Assembly: GCF_002777255.1 (NCBI RefSeq)
Contig: NZ_CP017634.1
Location: 4,848,903 to 4,912,902 of the forward strand
Origin: Candidatus Formimonas warabiya
GTDB taxonomy: Bacteria; Bacillota; Dehalobacteriia; Dehalobacteriales; Dehalobacteriaceae
Reading direction: 5' to 3'
Length of the DNA stretch: 64,000 nucleotides
Below, in pieces: positions 9,423 to 18,213 of the stretch (its first letter is position 1; each line of letters begins with the position of its first letter). The notes beneath the pieces are model-generated. The model was not told where the DNA came from, searched no databases, and worked only from the letters and a program-made list of their open reading frames with translations. The translations under genes and the position numbers were made by a program.

Positions 9423-10787
9423 TTGTCAAAGAACAAAACAATTTATGTGTGCCGGGAGTGTGGCCACGATTCTGTGAAATGGCAGGGACGCTGCCCGGGG
9501 TGCGGCGCGTGGAACACCCTGGAAGAAGAAGTCATCAGCACTAAAAGGTCCCCCCTTTCGGGGCTGGGGGAAAATCCGGCTTCTTCTAAACCCCAGCCCA
9601 TCAGCGAAGTAGAAGTGAAGGATGCCGACAGGCTGGTCCTTGATAACGAAGAATTAAGAGGCGTTCTGGGCGGAGGCATTGTTCCGGGTTCCTTAATCCT
9701 GGTAGGAGGGGAACCGGGCATTGGCAAATCGACCCTTTTAATGCAGGTTGCCTATGAAATTGCCCAGAAATACGGCAAGGTACTGTATGTTTCCGGAGAG
9801 GAATCTGCCCATCAGGTAAGGATACGGGCAGAGCGTTTGGGGACCCTTTCCCCCCGGGTGCTGGTTTTAACGGAAACCAATATGGAACAAATCATGGACC
9901 ATGCCAAAAAAGAAAAACCGGTATTAACCGTGATTGACAGCATCCAAACGGTTTTTTTGCCCGACTTGTCCGCCGCACCGGGCAGTGTCTCCCAGGTCCG
10001 GCAGTGTGCTGCCGAAGGGATGCGTTTTGCCAAAACCCATAATCTGGCCTTGATTTTGGTGGGCCATGTCACAAAAGAGGGAATGCTGGCCGGCCCCCGG
10101 GTTTTAGAGCATATGGTGGATACGGTTTTGTATTTTGAAGGAGAACGTCATCATTCTTTTCGCCTCTTGCGGGCGATCAAGAACAGATTCGGCTCAACCA
10201 ATGAGATTGCTGTTTTTGATATGCAGCACCAGGGCTTGATCCCTTTCACCAACCTGTCTCAGTTGTTTTTAGCCCAGCGGCCGGAAGGGGTGTCCGGATC
10301 TGTTGTTGTTTGCGCCATGCAGGGAACCAGACCTGTGTTACTGGAATTACAGGCTTTAGCCTCATCTACGGCTTTTGGAAATCCCCGCCGGCTCACCTCA
10401 GGGGTTGATTACAACCGCACCTTAATTATTCTGGCCGTACTGGAGAAAATCGTCGGCATGAATCTGAGCAGTCAGGATGTTTACGTAAATATTGCCGGCG
10501 GTGTGCGGGTGGAAGATCCTGCCGTTGACCTGGCGATTGCTGTGGCCGTGGCATCCAGTTTCCGGGACCGGGAAATTGACGGCCATACTGTGGTGATGGG
10601 GGAGATTGGCTTAGGAGGAGAGGTAAGGGCGGTGACGAATTTGGAGCGCAGGCTCAAAGAGGCGGTAAAAATGGGATTTAAGAAAGCGGTAATTCCGAAA
10701 GGGAACAAGGTAGGGGATGACATTAATCTTAATGTGGTACCGGTAACTAGTGTGGCGGAGGCTTTAGAAGTGGTCATGGAAAGGTGA
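9423..10787 (+). CDS. radA: RadA, DNA repair ATPase/helicase
   Basis: This 454-aa RecA-like protein promotes branch migration in recombinational repair. Visible parts are an N-terminal C4 zinc finger (C10, C13, C24, C27), Walker A GGEPGIGKST near residue 95, the RadA-specific KNRFG motif ('RAIKNRFGSTNEI') around 255, and a C-terminal Lon-like domain. The start is TTG at 9423 behind AGGAGG, 8 nt upstream. The position between clpC and disA is conserved in Firmicutes. A terminator before it suggests its own promoter or readthrough. Confidence 0.97.
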   Translation: MSKNKTIYVCRECGHDSVKWQGRCPGCGAWNTLEEEVISTKRSPLSGLGENPASSKPQPISEVEVKDADRLVLDNEELRGVLGGGIVPGSLILVGGEPGIGKSTLLMQVAYEIAQKYGKVLYVSGEESAHQVRIRAERLGTLSPRVLVLTETNMEQIMDHAKKEKPVLTVIDSIQTVFLPDLSAAPGSVSQVRQCAAEGMRFAKTHNLALILVGHVTKEGMLAGPRVLEHMVDTVLYFEGERHHSFRLLRAIKNRFGSTNEIAVFDMQHQGLIPFTNLSQLFLAQRPEGVSGSVVVCAMQGTRPVLLELQALASSTAFGNPRRLTSGVDYNRTLIILAVLEKIVGMNLSSQDVYVNIAGGVRVEDPAVDLAIAVAVASSFRDREIDGHTVVMGEIGLGGEVRAVTNLERRLKEAVKMGFKKAVIPKGNKVGDDINLNVVPVTSVAEALEVVMER

Positions 10788-10903
10788 TGGGCGACATAAT
10801 TATTTTAGTAGTGGGGAAAATGATGAAAGTCTCTGATTTTCCAGTTAAGGCCTGCCATTCGTGAGGCAAAGGGATGAGACTTGGTAATAAGAAGGTGACC
10901 TGA

Positions 10904-11980
10904 TTGAAACCGGAAAAAGAATTGCCGGATCATTTTTTATCAGCGATCCGGACGGTGGCTCCGGGGACAGTGATCCGGGAGGGCATCGAAAGCGTATTAC
11001 GGGCCAAAACAGGGGGGCTGCTGGTACTGGGGGATAGCCCGGAAGTAAAAGGGCTTGTTGAGGGCGGCTTTGAAATTAATTCCCCCGTTTCTGCGCGCAA
11101 GATTTATGAGCTGGCAAAAATGGATGGCGCCATTATTCTGGATGAAAAAGGCGAAAGCATTTGGAAGGCCAACGCACAACTGGTGCCTCAGTCCGGAATT
11201 TTTTCCGAGGAAACAGGGATCAGGCACCGCATTGCCGAAAGAGTGGCCCGGCAGACGGGAGCCCTGGTGATCGCCATTTCTCAAAGGAGGTCACTGATTA
11301 CGGTCTTAAAAGGGCCGGTAAAATATGTATTACCTGACCTGAGTTTAATCCTCACGAAAGCGAACCAGGCCATTCAAACCTTGGAGAAATACCGGTCGGT
11401 TTTGGAGCGGGTTCTGGTCAATTTAAGCATCCAGGAATTTGAAGACGTAGTCACCGTGCTGGATGTGAGTAAAGTGATCCAAAGGGTAGAAATGGTGAAA
11501 AGGATTATTCATGAGCTGGATTTTTATCTTGCCCTGTTAGGCTCGGAAGGCCAACTGGTAAACATGCAGATGGAGGAATTGACCACCAATGTCCATGAAG
11601 AGGCCCAGCTTGTTTTGCTCGACTATGTGGATACGGAACCCAAAAATCTGGACCAGATCAACAAAAATCTGCGCAGTTTAGGATGGGAGGATCTTTTGGA
11701 ACTCACGGTGATCAGCAGGATTCTCGGGTATGGCAATACCTTTAGCTCGTTAGATATGGCCGTAAGTCCCAAGGGGTTCCGGATCTTAAATAAGCTTTCC
11801 CGGATGCCCTTCAACATCGTGGAAAATCTGATCCGATTCTTTGGTAGCCTGCAAAAGATAATTGCCGCCACCATTGAAGAGTTAGATCAGGTGGAAGGAA
11901 TCGGGGAAATCCGGGCTAAAGCCATCAAAAATGGATTATTAAAACTGCGGGAGCAAGTACTCTTGGACCGGCATTTCTGA
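10904..11980 (+). CDS. disA: DisA, DNA-integrity scanning diadenylate cyclase
   Basis: This protein makes c-di-AMP from two ATP and scans DNA for branched structures, signalling genome integrity before sporulation. It is 358 aa. The DAC domain has the DGA motif at D74-G75-A76 and RHR at 107-109. A helical spine and a C-terminal helix-hairpin-helix ('QVEGIGEIRAKAIKNG') follow. The start is TTG at 10904 behind GAAGGTGA. It lies 116 nt after radA; that spacer holds no recognisable gene. Its last 42 nt overlap a convergent ORF on the minus strand. Confidence 0.97.
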   Translation: MKPEKELPDHFLSAIRTVAPGTVIREGIESVLRAKTGGLLVLGDSPEVKGLVEGGFEINSPVSARKIYELAKMDGAIILDEKGESIWKANAQLVPQSGIFSEETGIRHRIAERVARQTGALVIAISQRRSLITVLKGPVKYVLPDLSLILTKANQAIQTLEKYRSVLERVLVNLSIQEFEDVVTVLDVSKVIQRVEMVKRIIHELDFYLALLGSEGQLVNMQMEELTTNVHEEAQLVLLDYVDTEPKNLDQINKNLRSLGWEDLLELTVISRILGYGNTFSSLDMAVSPKGFRILNKLSRMPFNIVENLIRFFGSLQKIIAATIEELDQVEGIGEIRAKAIKNGLLKLREQVLLDRHF

Positions 11981-12484
11981 ACATGACTTAACGGAAGCCA
12001 GGATTTGCCGGTATTTGGGCCGGTCCTGACCGTAAACATCTGTGGCAAGAACGGTTTCGCATACTTGGCCGGCGTCTTTCAGCCTGTTCATTTGGATCAG
12101 GTTATTGATGAGGGTGTCTACCGCCCATTTATTATAGCACTGGGTGGATAAAGCTTGCCTGCAGTGAAAATTACTTTTCTCCCTGTTCCCCTCATCTTGG
12201 TAGATCTGGGCCAAATTGCTGTGGATGTAGCACAGGTCCTTCTGACCATGGGCATGGGTGAGTGCTTGGAAAAGAAGTTTTTTGGCAAATTCTTTCTCCC
12301 CCACAGGAATGGCATTGGCGGCGATCACCCAAAGCAGGGTTGGTTGGGAAAACTGGAACCCAAAGTGTTCCTCTTCCGCCAGGTAAGAGCCAAAACGGTG
12401 CATCAGCTCCTTTTCCCGGACCGGAAGCTGGAGATAGAACCGGTGTAATTGAAAAGATTTCATGAGCGAAATGAATTGATCCAC
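11939..12484 (-). CDS. TPR-like helical protein, possibly frameshifted at its 5' end
   Basis: I do not recognise the family. The 181-aa product is alpha-helical with TPR-like pairs, for example 'LCYIHSNLAQIYQDEGNREK' followed by 'INNLIQMNRLKDAGQVCETV', so a protein-protein interaction role is likely. The GTG at 12484 has GAAGGTGA upstream. However, in-frame codons before it also read as sensible protein (FPLWADYLPDSVREGDP) back to about 12535. An ATG at 12552 would join this reading if one base were added in the run TTTTCCCC (minus strand). It may therefore be a frameshifted longer gene. The 3' end overlaps disA by 42 nt, convergently. Confidence 0.65.
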   Translation of the reverse strand: MDQFISLMKSFQLHRFYLQLPVREKELMHRFGSYLAEEEHFGFQFSQPTLLWVIAANAIPVGEKEFAKKLLFQALTHAHGQKDLCYIHSNLAQIYQDEGNREKSNFHCRQALSTQCYNKWAVDTLINNLIQMNRLKDAGQVCETVLATDVYGQDRPKYRQILASVKSCSEMPVQEYLLPQF

Positions 12485-12572
12485 AGGATCACCTTCCCGG
12501 ACAGAATCTGGTAGGTAGTCTGCCCAGAGGGGAAAATATCATGTAAGTCCATAAATACCACTTTATGCACAC

Positions 12573-12607
12573 AAAAACCGTTGGCATTCTTGTTGCCAAC
12601 GGTTTTT
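12573..12607. terminator. Bidirectional Rho-independent terminator
   Basis: The stem AAAAACCGTTGGCA/TGCCAACGGTTTTT has a T-run on both strands. On the minus strand it ends transcription of the gene at 12630-13031. Confidence 0.85.
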
Positions 12608-12629
12608 AGAAAATCGGCTTTCGGATTGT

Positions 12630-13031
12630 TTAGGTAAAATTAAAAATCCTTAAAGTGGAAAGTTTTTTGTGCTCTTTGAGCAGGACATCATACAAATTTA
12701 AATCCAATGCGTTACAGAGGGCGGCCAGATAAAAAAGAGTTTTACCCAGTTCCGTTTCCACCATTTCTTTGCAGTCTGCACAAAGCTCCCCTTCTAAGTT
12801 ATTATCCAGCAGTTTGGTTATGGCAAAGTCATCAAAGGTGGCATCCGGAGGCATTTCTTTTTTTGCCGCATGTATCTGTACACAACCGCAATTGGTTACT
12901 GCCTTGATCGTTGCTCTGTTCACCCGGGCGGTTGACTCTTGGATTTTGGAAAGAATGTCTAAAATACTTTGATGACGTACTAAATATTTTGACACGGTGT
13001 TCTGGAATTCATCGCAAATCAGATCCTTCAT
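12630..13031 (-). CDS. Conserved clostridial small protein, function unknown
   Basis: This 133-aa protein has the look of a family often found near this locus in Clostridia (sometimes labelled DUF1573 in annotations; I could not verify the family). It is helical at the N-terminus ('SILDILSKIQESTARVNRA'). It contains cysteine pairs CGC (around 48-50) and CADC (around 83-86), which could bind metal. The C-terminal 'LFYLAALCNALDLNLYDVLL' resembles the tail of MazG-like all-alpha pyrophosphohydrolases. The ATG at 13031 is preceded on the minus strand by AGGAGTGG. It is transcribed alone, away from carD, and ends at a clear terminator. Confidence 0.8.
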   Translation of the reverse strand: MKDLICDEFQNTVSKYLVRHQSILDILSKIQESTARVNRATIKAVTNCGCVQIHAAKKEMPPDATFDDFAITKLLDNNLEGELCADCKEMVETELGKTLFYLAALCNALDLNLYDVLLKEHKKLSTLRIFNFT

Positions 13032-13144
13032 CCCCTGCCCACTCCTTTAAACGTGCCTTTTATAAATTCATTATACTTTTTATGGCGTTACATTGTCAAT
13101 GTGATGGAGCGGGCAAAAGGACGCAAAAGATGTTGAAAAAAATG

Positions 13145-13173
13145 TTGACACTGTACAACCACTGTGTTAAAAT
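13145..13173 (+). promoter_or_regulatory. Sigma-A promoter of carD
   Basis: TTGACA (13145-13150) and TAAAAT (13168-13173) are spaced by 17 nt, leaving a leader of about 70 nt before carD. Confidence 0.85.
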
Positions 13174-13247
13174 ATCATTTTAAATTGACAGCGGAGGCTT
13201 CCTTTGATACAATTAGCTTATTAGGTGATTTTTTGGGGGGTTGCGGG

Positions 13248-13745
13248 ATGTTTCGAATTGGTGATAAAGTTGTCTACCCCATGCATGGAGCCGGAGTCAT
13301 TGAAGCGATTGAAGAAAAAGAAATATTAGGCGAAAAGAGAAGCTATTACGTGATGAAAATCCCCATTGGCGATATGAAAGTGATGGTTCCCATGGATAAT
13401 GTGGAGGAGATTGGCTTGCGCCAGGTGATTGATGATGTGGGATTCCAAAAAGTAATGGCCATTTTAAACGACCGCAAAAGCCCCATGTCCTCAAATTGGA
13501 ACCGGCGCTACCGGGCCAATATGGAGAAAATAAAAAGTGGAAATATTTATGAGGTAGCAGAAGTGGTGCGAAATTTAATGCTCAGGGACCGGGAGAAATC
13601 CCTGTCTTCGGGAGAAAAGAAGATGCTTGACTATGCCAGGCAAATATTGATCAGTGAGCTGGTACTATCAAAGGGGCAGGAAGAGGGTAAGGTGCTATCC
13701 ATGATTGAAGGCGTTCTGGGCGGTATTTCCAAGGCGCTCTGTTAG
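13248..13745 (+). CDS. carD: CarD/CdnL-type RNA polymerase-binding regulator
   Basis: This 165-aa protein stabilises open promoter complexes, notably at rRNA promoters, by binding the RNA polymerase beta subunit. The N-terminal RNAP-interaction (Tudor-like, RID) domain reads 'FRIGDKVVYPMHGAGVIEAI', as in TRCF/Mfd and CdnL, and is followed by a helical DNA-binding domain. The ATG at 13248 is chosen because the open frame upstream runs into the promoter at 13145-13173; GGGGGG precedes it. It is a single-gene unit with its own promoter and terminator. Confidence 0.93.
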   Translation: MFRIGDKVVYPMHGAGVIEAIEEKEILGEKRSYYVMKIPIGDMKVMVPMDNVEEIGLRQVIDDVGFQKVMAILNDRKSPMSSNWNRRYRANMEKIKSGNIYEVAEVVRNLMLRDREKSLSSGEKKMLDYARQILISELVLSKGQEEGKVLSMIEGVLGGISKALC

Positions 13746-13777
13746 GCCCAAATCAGATGGGCTATTTTTCTTTTTTA
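13746..13777 (+). terminator. Terminator after carD
   Basis: The stem GCCCA/TGGGC with loop AATCAGA directly follows the stop codon and leads into a T-rich run. Confidence 0.75.
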
Positions 13778-13883
13778 ATTTATAGTTGAAACATTTTCCA
13801 AACATGACGTATAATGTTAACCGGGAGCAGCACAGAATAATAGCTGGATTGTCTTGATAAATCTTTATAAAGGAGGTGAAAAG

Positions 13884-15029
13884 ATGCTAAGAAAATTTAT
13901 TCAGGCTTTTATCGGCATTGCTACGGCGGTAGGTGGTTTTTTTCTGAGCAGATTTTTAATTGACTACTTTCTTGTTTCCCCATCTGATGAAATCCGGTGG
14001 TCTACCATATCTTTCAGCGTGGTTCTGTCTTTACTGATCGGTTTGAGTATCGCACCTAAAATCATGGTGGGTGTCCAGCGCTTTACGAATTGGTTTTTAA
14101 CCCAATTATTTAAGATTCCTGTTCAGGATATTGCAGGAGGGGCAGTTGGACTTATAATTGGCCTTTTTATTGCCAATCAATTCGGCTCGTCGGTTGCGCG
14201 GATCAAATACGTGGGCCCTTACTTGTCCCTAACGGGCAGCTTGTTTTTAGGATATGTGGGGCTTAGTGTAGGGGTAAAAAAGAGAGATGAGCTGCTTTCA
14301 TTCCTCACAAACGTAATGCGTTTTTCCGGAAAAGATAAAGAAAAGGCCAGCAAAACCGAGACAAAAAAAATAATACCTGGTAAAATTTTAGATACCAGTG
14401 TGATTATTGACGGCAGGATTTCCGATATTTATAAAACTGGTTTTGTGGAAGGGACGTTGGTAATTCCTAATTTTGTTTTGGAAGAGCTGCGCCATATTGC
14501 GGATTCATCCGATTTGCTCAAGCGCAACAGGGGCCGCCGGGGTTTGGATATTTTGAACAAACTGCGGCAGGAGTTCGACCTCATGATCGAAATTGTCGAC
14601 AAAGATTATGAAGACATTACGGAAGTTGACAGCAAGCTGGTGCGGTTGGCCCAAGAAACAAACGGGTATATCATTACCAATGATTATAATCTCAATAAAG
14701 TGGCTCAACTGCAAGGCGTGGTAGTATTGAACATAAACGAATTGGCCAATGCGGTCAAACCCGTCGTCCTGCCGGGGGAAGAGATGATTGTCCGTGTCAT
14801 TAAAGATGGAAAAGAAATGGGACAAGGTATTGGGTATCTGGACGACGGCACCATGATTGTGGTGGAAAACGGCAAGAAATATATGGGCCAGACCATTGGA
14901 GTGGTGGTGACAAGCGTGCTGCAGACGGCGGCAGGAAGAATGATTTTTGGCCGACCCAAGCAGTTAGACAAAAAAATGGGTATGATTCATGAGCTTGATA
15001 GCAGAGGTGAGTACCAGTGCCTTACGTAA
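13884..15029 (+). CDS. Membrane-anchored PIN/TRAM-domain protein (YacL family)
   Basis: This 381-aa protein has four hydrophobic segments in the first 140 residues. A PIN-type nuclease fold follows from 'ILDTSVIIDGRISDI' (about 170-185) through acidic residues to 'ITNDYNLNKVAQL' (about 270), and a C-terminal TRAM RNA-binding domain from about 295. PIN domains are metal-dependent RNases; the cellular target of YacL is not established. The start is ATG 13884 behind a perfect AGGAGGTGA; an upstream TTG is ignored. The gene overlaps ispD by 13 nt, and this order (PIN/TRAM-ispD-ispF) is common in Firmicutes. Confidence 0.93.
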   Translation: MLRKFIQAFIGIATAVGGFFLSRFLIDYFLVSPSDEIRWSTISFSVVLSLLIGLSIAPKIMVGVQRFTNWFLTQLFKIPVQDIAGGAVGLIIGLFIANQFGSSVARIKYVGPYLSLTGSLFLGYVGLSVGVKKRDELLSFLTNVMRFSGKDKEKASKTETKKIIPGKILDTSVIIDGRISDIYKTGFVEGTLVIPNFVLEELRHIADSSDLLKRNRGRRGLDILNKLRQEFDLMIEIVDKDYEDITEVDSKLVRLAQETNGYIITNDYNLNKVAQLQGVVVLNINELANAVKPVVLPGEEMIVRVIKDGKEMGQGIGYLDDGTMIVVENGKKYMGQTIGVVVTSVLQTAAGRMIFGRPKQLDKKMGMIHELDSRGEYQCLT

Positions 15030-15706
15030 CGGCGGTAATAGCGGCAGCCGGTCAGGGGACCAGAATGAAAGCAGGTGTCAACAAACAATTCCTCTTGCTC
15101 CAGGGCAAACCGGTGTTGGTACACACGCTGGAACTATTTCAACAATGTGACCTGATTACCGAGGTGATTCTGGTCGCCACCCCCGGAGAAGAGGATTATT
15201 GCCGGAAAATGGTGCAAGAATATGGACTCACAAAGGTGACAAGAGTGGTCTCCGGTGGGCGGGAACGCCAGCATTCAGTCGCTCATGGGCTTGCCCCACT
15301 TTCGAGTGAATGTGAAATAGTGGCCGTGCATGATGGTGCGCGGCCACTTTTGCTGCCTTCCCACCTGACCAAGGTGATTCAGGCAGCCGGTGCGCATGAT
15401 GGCGCGATTTTGGCTGTCCCCGTGAAAGATACCATTAAAGAAATCTCCGGTAACGGTCAGGTAAAAAGTACCTTAGAAAGGGCAAAACTCTGGGCGGTGC
15501 AAACTCCTCAGGTGTTCAAAAAAGGAGTCATTACCTTTGCTTACGACCGGGCGTTTCAGGAAGGAATCAAGGGGACAGATGATGCCTCCCTGGTGGAGCA
15601 GTGTGGCTTTCAGGTCCAGGTTGTGGAAGGAAGTTATGAAAATATAAAAATTACGACTCCGGAAGACTTGGACTTTGCCGAATTAATATTGAGAAGGAGA
15701 GGATAG
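15017..15706 (+). CDS. ispD: IspD, 2-C-methyl-D-erythritol 4-phosphate cytidylyltransferase
   Basis: This enzyme catalyses the third step of the MEP isoprenoid pathway, coupling MEP to CTP. It is 229 aa with a Rossmann-like nucleotidyltransferase fold. The glycine-rich CTP loop 'AAAGQGTRMKAGVNKQF' is at the N-terminus, 'VHDGARPLL' near residue 105, and 'QTPQVFKKG' and 'TDDASLVEQ' in the second half. The start is GTG 15017, inside the end of the PIN/TRAM gene, with AGAGGTGAG upstream. ispF follows after one base. Confidence 0.96.
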   Translation: MPYVTAVIAAAGQGTRMKAGVNKQFLLLQGKPVLVHTLELFQQCDLITEVILVATPGEEDYCRKMVQEYGLTKVTRVVSGGRERQHSVAHGLAPLSSECEIVAVHDGARPLLLPSHLTKVIQAAGAHDGAILAVPVKDTIKEISGNGQVKSTLERAKLWAVQTPQVFKKGVITFAYDRAFQEGIKGTDDASLVEQCGFQVQVVEGSYENIKITTPEDLDFAELILRRRG

Positions 15707-15707
15707 G

Positions 15708-16184
15708 GTGCGCATTGGTTACGGTTATGACGTGCACAGATTGGTGGAAGGACGCAAATTAATTCTGGGAGGAGTTGAGATTCCTTATAAATTGGGACTT
15801 CTGGGGCATTCGGATGCCGATGTGCTGATTCATGCCATTATGGATGCTCTTTTGGGCGCCGCGGCCCTGGGTGATATTGGTAAACATTTTCCTGATTCAG
15901 ATCCCAAGTTTAAAGGAATCTCCAGCCTGTTCCTTTTAAAAACGGTGAGAGAATTATTAGAGGAAAAAGGATATCGGACCCACAACGTAGATGCGGTGAT
16001 TGTGGCTGAACAGCCTAAGCTGGCTCCTTTTATGCAAGGGATGTGCCGGCAAATTGCCCTTGCCTTAGAGATTGAAACCGATCAGGTCAATGTGAAAGCT
16101 ACTACTACGGAAGGACTGGGATTTACGGGAACCGGAGAAGGGATCGGGGCCCATGCGGTAGTGACTGTCACTGCATCTCACTGA
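15708..16184 (+). CDS. ispF: IspF, 2-C-methyl-D-erythritol 2,4-cyclodiphosphate synthase
   Basis: This enzyme makes the cyclodiphosphate in the MEP pathway. It is 158 aa, normal length. Metal-binding 'GYDVHRL' (residues 4-10) and 'LGHSDADVLIHAIMDALLGA' (about 32-51) are present, as is the C-terminal 'TTEGLGFTGTGEGI'. The start is GTG at 15708 behind GGAGAGGATAGG, one base after the ispD stop, so translation is probably coupled. Confidence 0.97.
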   Translation: MRIGYGYDVHRLVEGRKLILGGVEIPYKLGLLGHSDADVLIHAIMDALLGAAALGDIGKHFPDSDPKFKGISSLFLLKTVRELLEEKGYRTHNVDAVIVAEQPKLAPFMQGMCRQIALALEIETDQVNVKATTTEGLGFTGTGEGIGAHAVVTVTASH

Positions 16185-16311
16185 TCGGGGAAGGGGGATA
16201 AAGTTTTTTTGCCTAAATTTACATAAGATTGAAGGAAAATAAAGTTTTCCGGATAACATGAAACAAATATGAATATGATGGATCACAGGCGAATTGATGC
16301 GGGAGAGTGAA

Positions 16312-16938
16312 ATGGGGATCTCTGTTTTCCTGAAAGGGATTGTTGTGGGGCTAATCGTAGCGGTGCCGGTTGGTCCGATCGGGGTGCTATGCTTATGCCG
16401 TACTTTGACGGAGGGGCGGGTATACGGAATTATTTCCGGGTTGGGTGCCGCAACCGCAGATGCTGTTTATGGATTTGTTGCCGTGTTGGGGGTATCCTAT
16501 GTATCCCAAATACTGACCCATGAGCAAATCTGGTTTGGCCTGCTGGGAGGATTGGTGCTAGGCGTTTTAGGCATGAGAATTTTCTTTACGGTGCCTGTAC
16601 CGGAGCCCCGGGGTACGGTGCGAAAAAATAGTCTCCTCCGGGCATATTTCTCGGCCTTGTTTTTGACCTTTACCAATCCTATGACTATCCTGTCCTTTGC
16701 CGGCATATTTGCCGCCCTGGGTGTAGTTGACGTCAGGGGGCATTATCTGGGAGAGGGAGAATTAATCTTAGGCGTTTTTACCGGATCCGCTTTGTGGTGG
16801 GTGGTTTTGGGCGGCGGTTTTAAAATCTTCGGGCTCAGGTTGGACCCTCCCAAAATCCAATGGGTTTACCGGATTTCCGGTTCATTTATCGGGGGTTTAG
16901 GGCTTTTGCTATTATTAAACTTGGTGAAAATTATTTGA
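16312..16938 (+). CDS. LysE/RhtB-family exporter
   Basis: This 208-aa membrane protein with about six transmembrane helices matches the LysE/RhtB amino-acid exporter superfamily: 'IVAVPVGPIGVLCLCRTL' at the N-terminus, 'GLGAATADAVYGF' in TM2, and 'FLTFTNPMTILSF' in the middle. The substrate cannot be told from sequence. I chose ATG 16312 (GGGAGAGTG just upstream) over TTG 16294 or ATG 16297. The 127 nt before it hold no gene. CorA follows 21 nt later, perhaps cotranscribed. Confidence 0.9.
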   Translation: MGISVFLKGIVVGLIVAVPVGPIGVLCLCRTLTEGRVYGIISGLGAATADAVYGFVAVLGVSYVSQILTHEQIWFGLLGGLVLGVLGMRIFFTVPVPEPRGTVRKNSLLRAYFSALFLTFTNPMTILSFAGIFAALGVVDVRGHYLGEGELILGVFTGSALWWVVLGGGFKIFGLRLDPPKIQWVYRISGSFIGGLGLLLLLNLVKII

Positions 16939-16959
16939 GATCGGCTTGGAGGAACTGAG

Positions 16960-18024
16960 ATGAAGGGAAGAATCAGGGGCCATTCCCAAAAGGCCGGGCT
17001 GCCTCCAGGGACTTTGGTACATATCGGGCAAAACTATGGAGAAAAGCCGAAAATCAACTTTTTAAAGTATGATGAGAAGGGATACCAGGAGCAGGAAGTA
17101 AATATATTTGATCAGTGTCCGGTTGTTTTTAAGAATGCCACGGTGAGCTGGATTAATATCTCTGGTATCCATGATATTCAACTATTAGAGAACTGTGGAG
17201 AACGGTTAGGCATTCACGCCTTGGTTTTGGAGGATATCCTCAATACCAACCAGCGGCCGAAATTTGAGGATTATGGCGAATATTACTTTATCATTTTAAA
17301 AAGAATCGGTTATCAAGAGCAGCAGCATGAAATTGATATGGAGCAGGTCAGCCTCATCGTGGGAAAGAATTTTGTGGTCTCTTTTCAAGAAAGAGAGGGA
17401 GACATTTTTTCCCCTGTCCGGGATCGGATTATCAACGGGAAGGGCTCGATCCGGAAAATGGGTGCTGATTTTTTGGCCTACTCCTTGTTGGATGGGGTAA
17501 TCGACAACTATTTTATCGTGTTGGAGGTTTTGGGAGAAGAAATTGAACAATTAGAAGAGAATCTGATGTCCCGTCCCACCCGGGAGACTCTGCGTATGAT
17601 TCATAAATTAAAACATGAAATGCTCTTGCTGCGGAAATCTATTTGGCCCTTGCGTGAAGTGATTGACAGTATGCAAAATGAGGTGACGCCTATGATCCAA
17701 GCGTCCACCGGGCCTTATTTACGGGATCTTTATGACCATGTCATTGAAATGGTAGATGTGATTGAGACGTACCGGGATATGTTGTCCGGCATGCTGGATA
17801 TTTACCTGTCCAGTATCAGCAACCGCATGAATGAAGTGATGAAAGTGTTGACGGTAATTTCCACCATTTTTATTCCGCTCACCTTTATTGCCGGTGTTTA
17901 TGGCATGAATTTTACTTTTATGCCGGAACTGAAGTGGCATTGGGGCTACCCGGTGATTATGGGATTTATGTTGATCATCGCTATTCTGATGCTGTTTTTT
18001 TTCCGGCGCAAAAAATGGTTGTAG
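16960..18024 (+). CDS. corA: CorA magnesium/cobalt transporter
   Basis: This 354-aa inner-membrane divalent-cation channel has a large cytoplasmic alpha/beta domain and a long stalk helix. Two C-terminal transmembrane helices are separated by the signature 'YGMNF' (GMN motif) near residue 315. 'SLIVGKNFVVSFQE' and 'HALVLEDILN' are family features of the N-terminal domain. The C-terminal tail is basic (RRKKWL). The start ATG follows TTGGAGG. The N-terminus carries about 20 extra basic residues. Confidence 0.96.
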   Translation: MKGRIRGHSQKAGLPPGTLVHIGQNYGEKPKINFLKYDEKGYQEQEVNIFDQCPVVFKNATVSWINISGIHDIQLLENCGERLGIHALVLEDILNTNQRPKFEDYGEYYFIILKRIGYQEQQHEIDMEQVSLIVGKNFVVSFQEREGDIFSPVRDRIINGKGSIRKMGADFLAYSLLDGVIDNYFIVLEVLGEEIEQLEENLMSRPTRETLRMIHKLKHEMLLLRKSIWPLREVIDSMQNEVTPMIQASTGPYLRDLYDHVIEMVDVIETYRDMLSGMLDIYLSSISNRMNEVMKVLTVISTIFIPLTFIAGVYGMNFTFMPELKWHWGYPVIMGFMLIIAILMLFFFRRKKWL

Positions 18025-18142
18025 AATTGACAGAAAATAAATAAAATTGTTTAAATTTGCGTATTGCATTATTGACCTGAATGTATTATGATAACTTTTA
18101 CAACTAATGATGTTGTGTTTCCTCGATGGGAACAAAATTTTT

Positions 18143-18181
18143 AAATGCCTTTTAGGAGTAAGCACTCTCTGGAAGGCATTT
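18143..18181 (+). promoter_or_regulatory. Nested hairpin in the leader of the ANTAR gene
   Basis: AAATGCCTT (18143-18151) pairs with AAGGCATTT (18173-18181), and inside it GAGT pairs with ACTC around loop AAGC. There is no clear U-tract, so it may be a weak terminator of corA or a leader structure for the next gene. The rest of the 189-nt spacer holds a possible TTGACA at 18027 without a good -10 box. Confidence 0.4.
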
Positions 18182-18213
18182 GTGGTACCTAAACTCAGAA
18201 AGGTGGTGGGCAG

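Noticed and set aside
12911..13183. 90-aa plus-strand ORF before carD
   Set aside because: It is antisense to a better-supported gene, runs across the carD promoter and has no ribosome site.
18027..18055. Promoter TTGACA/TTTAAA after corA
   Set aside because: The -35 is good but the -10 box is weak; evidence was too thin to list as a separate feature.
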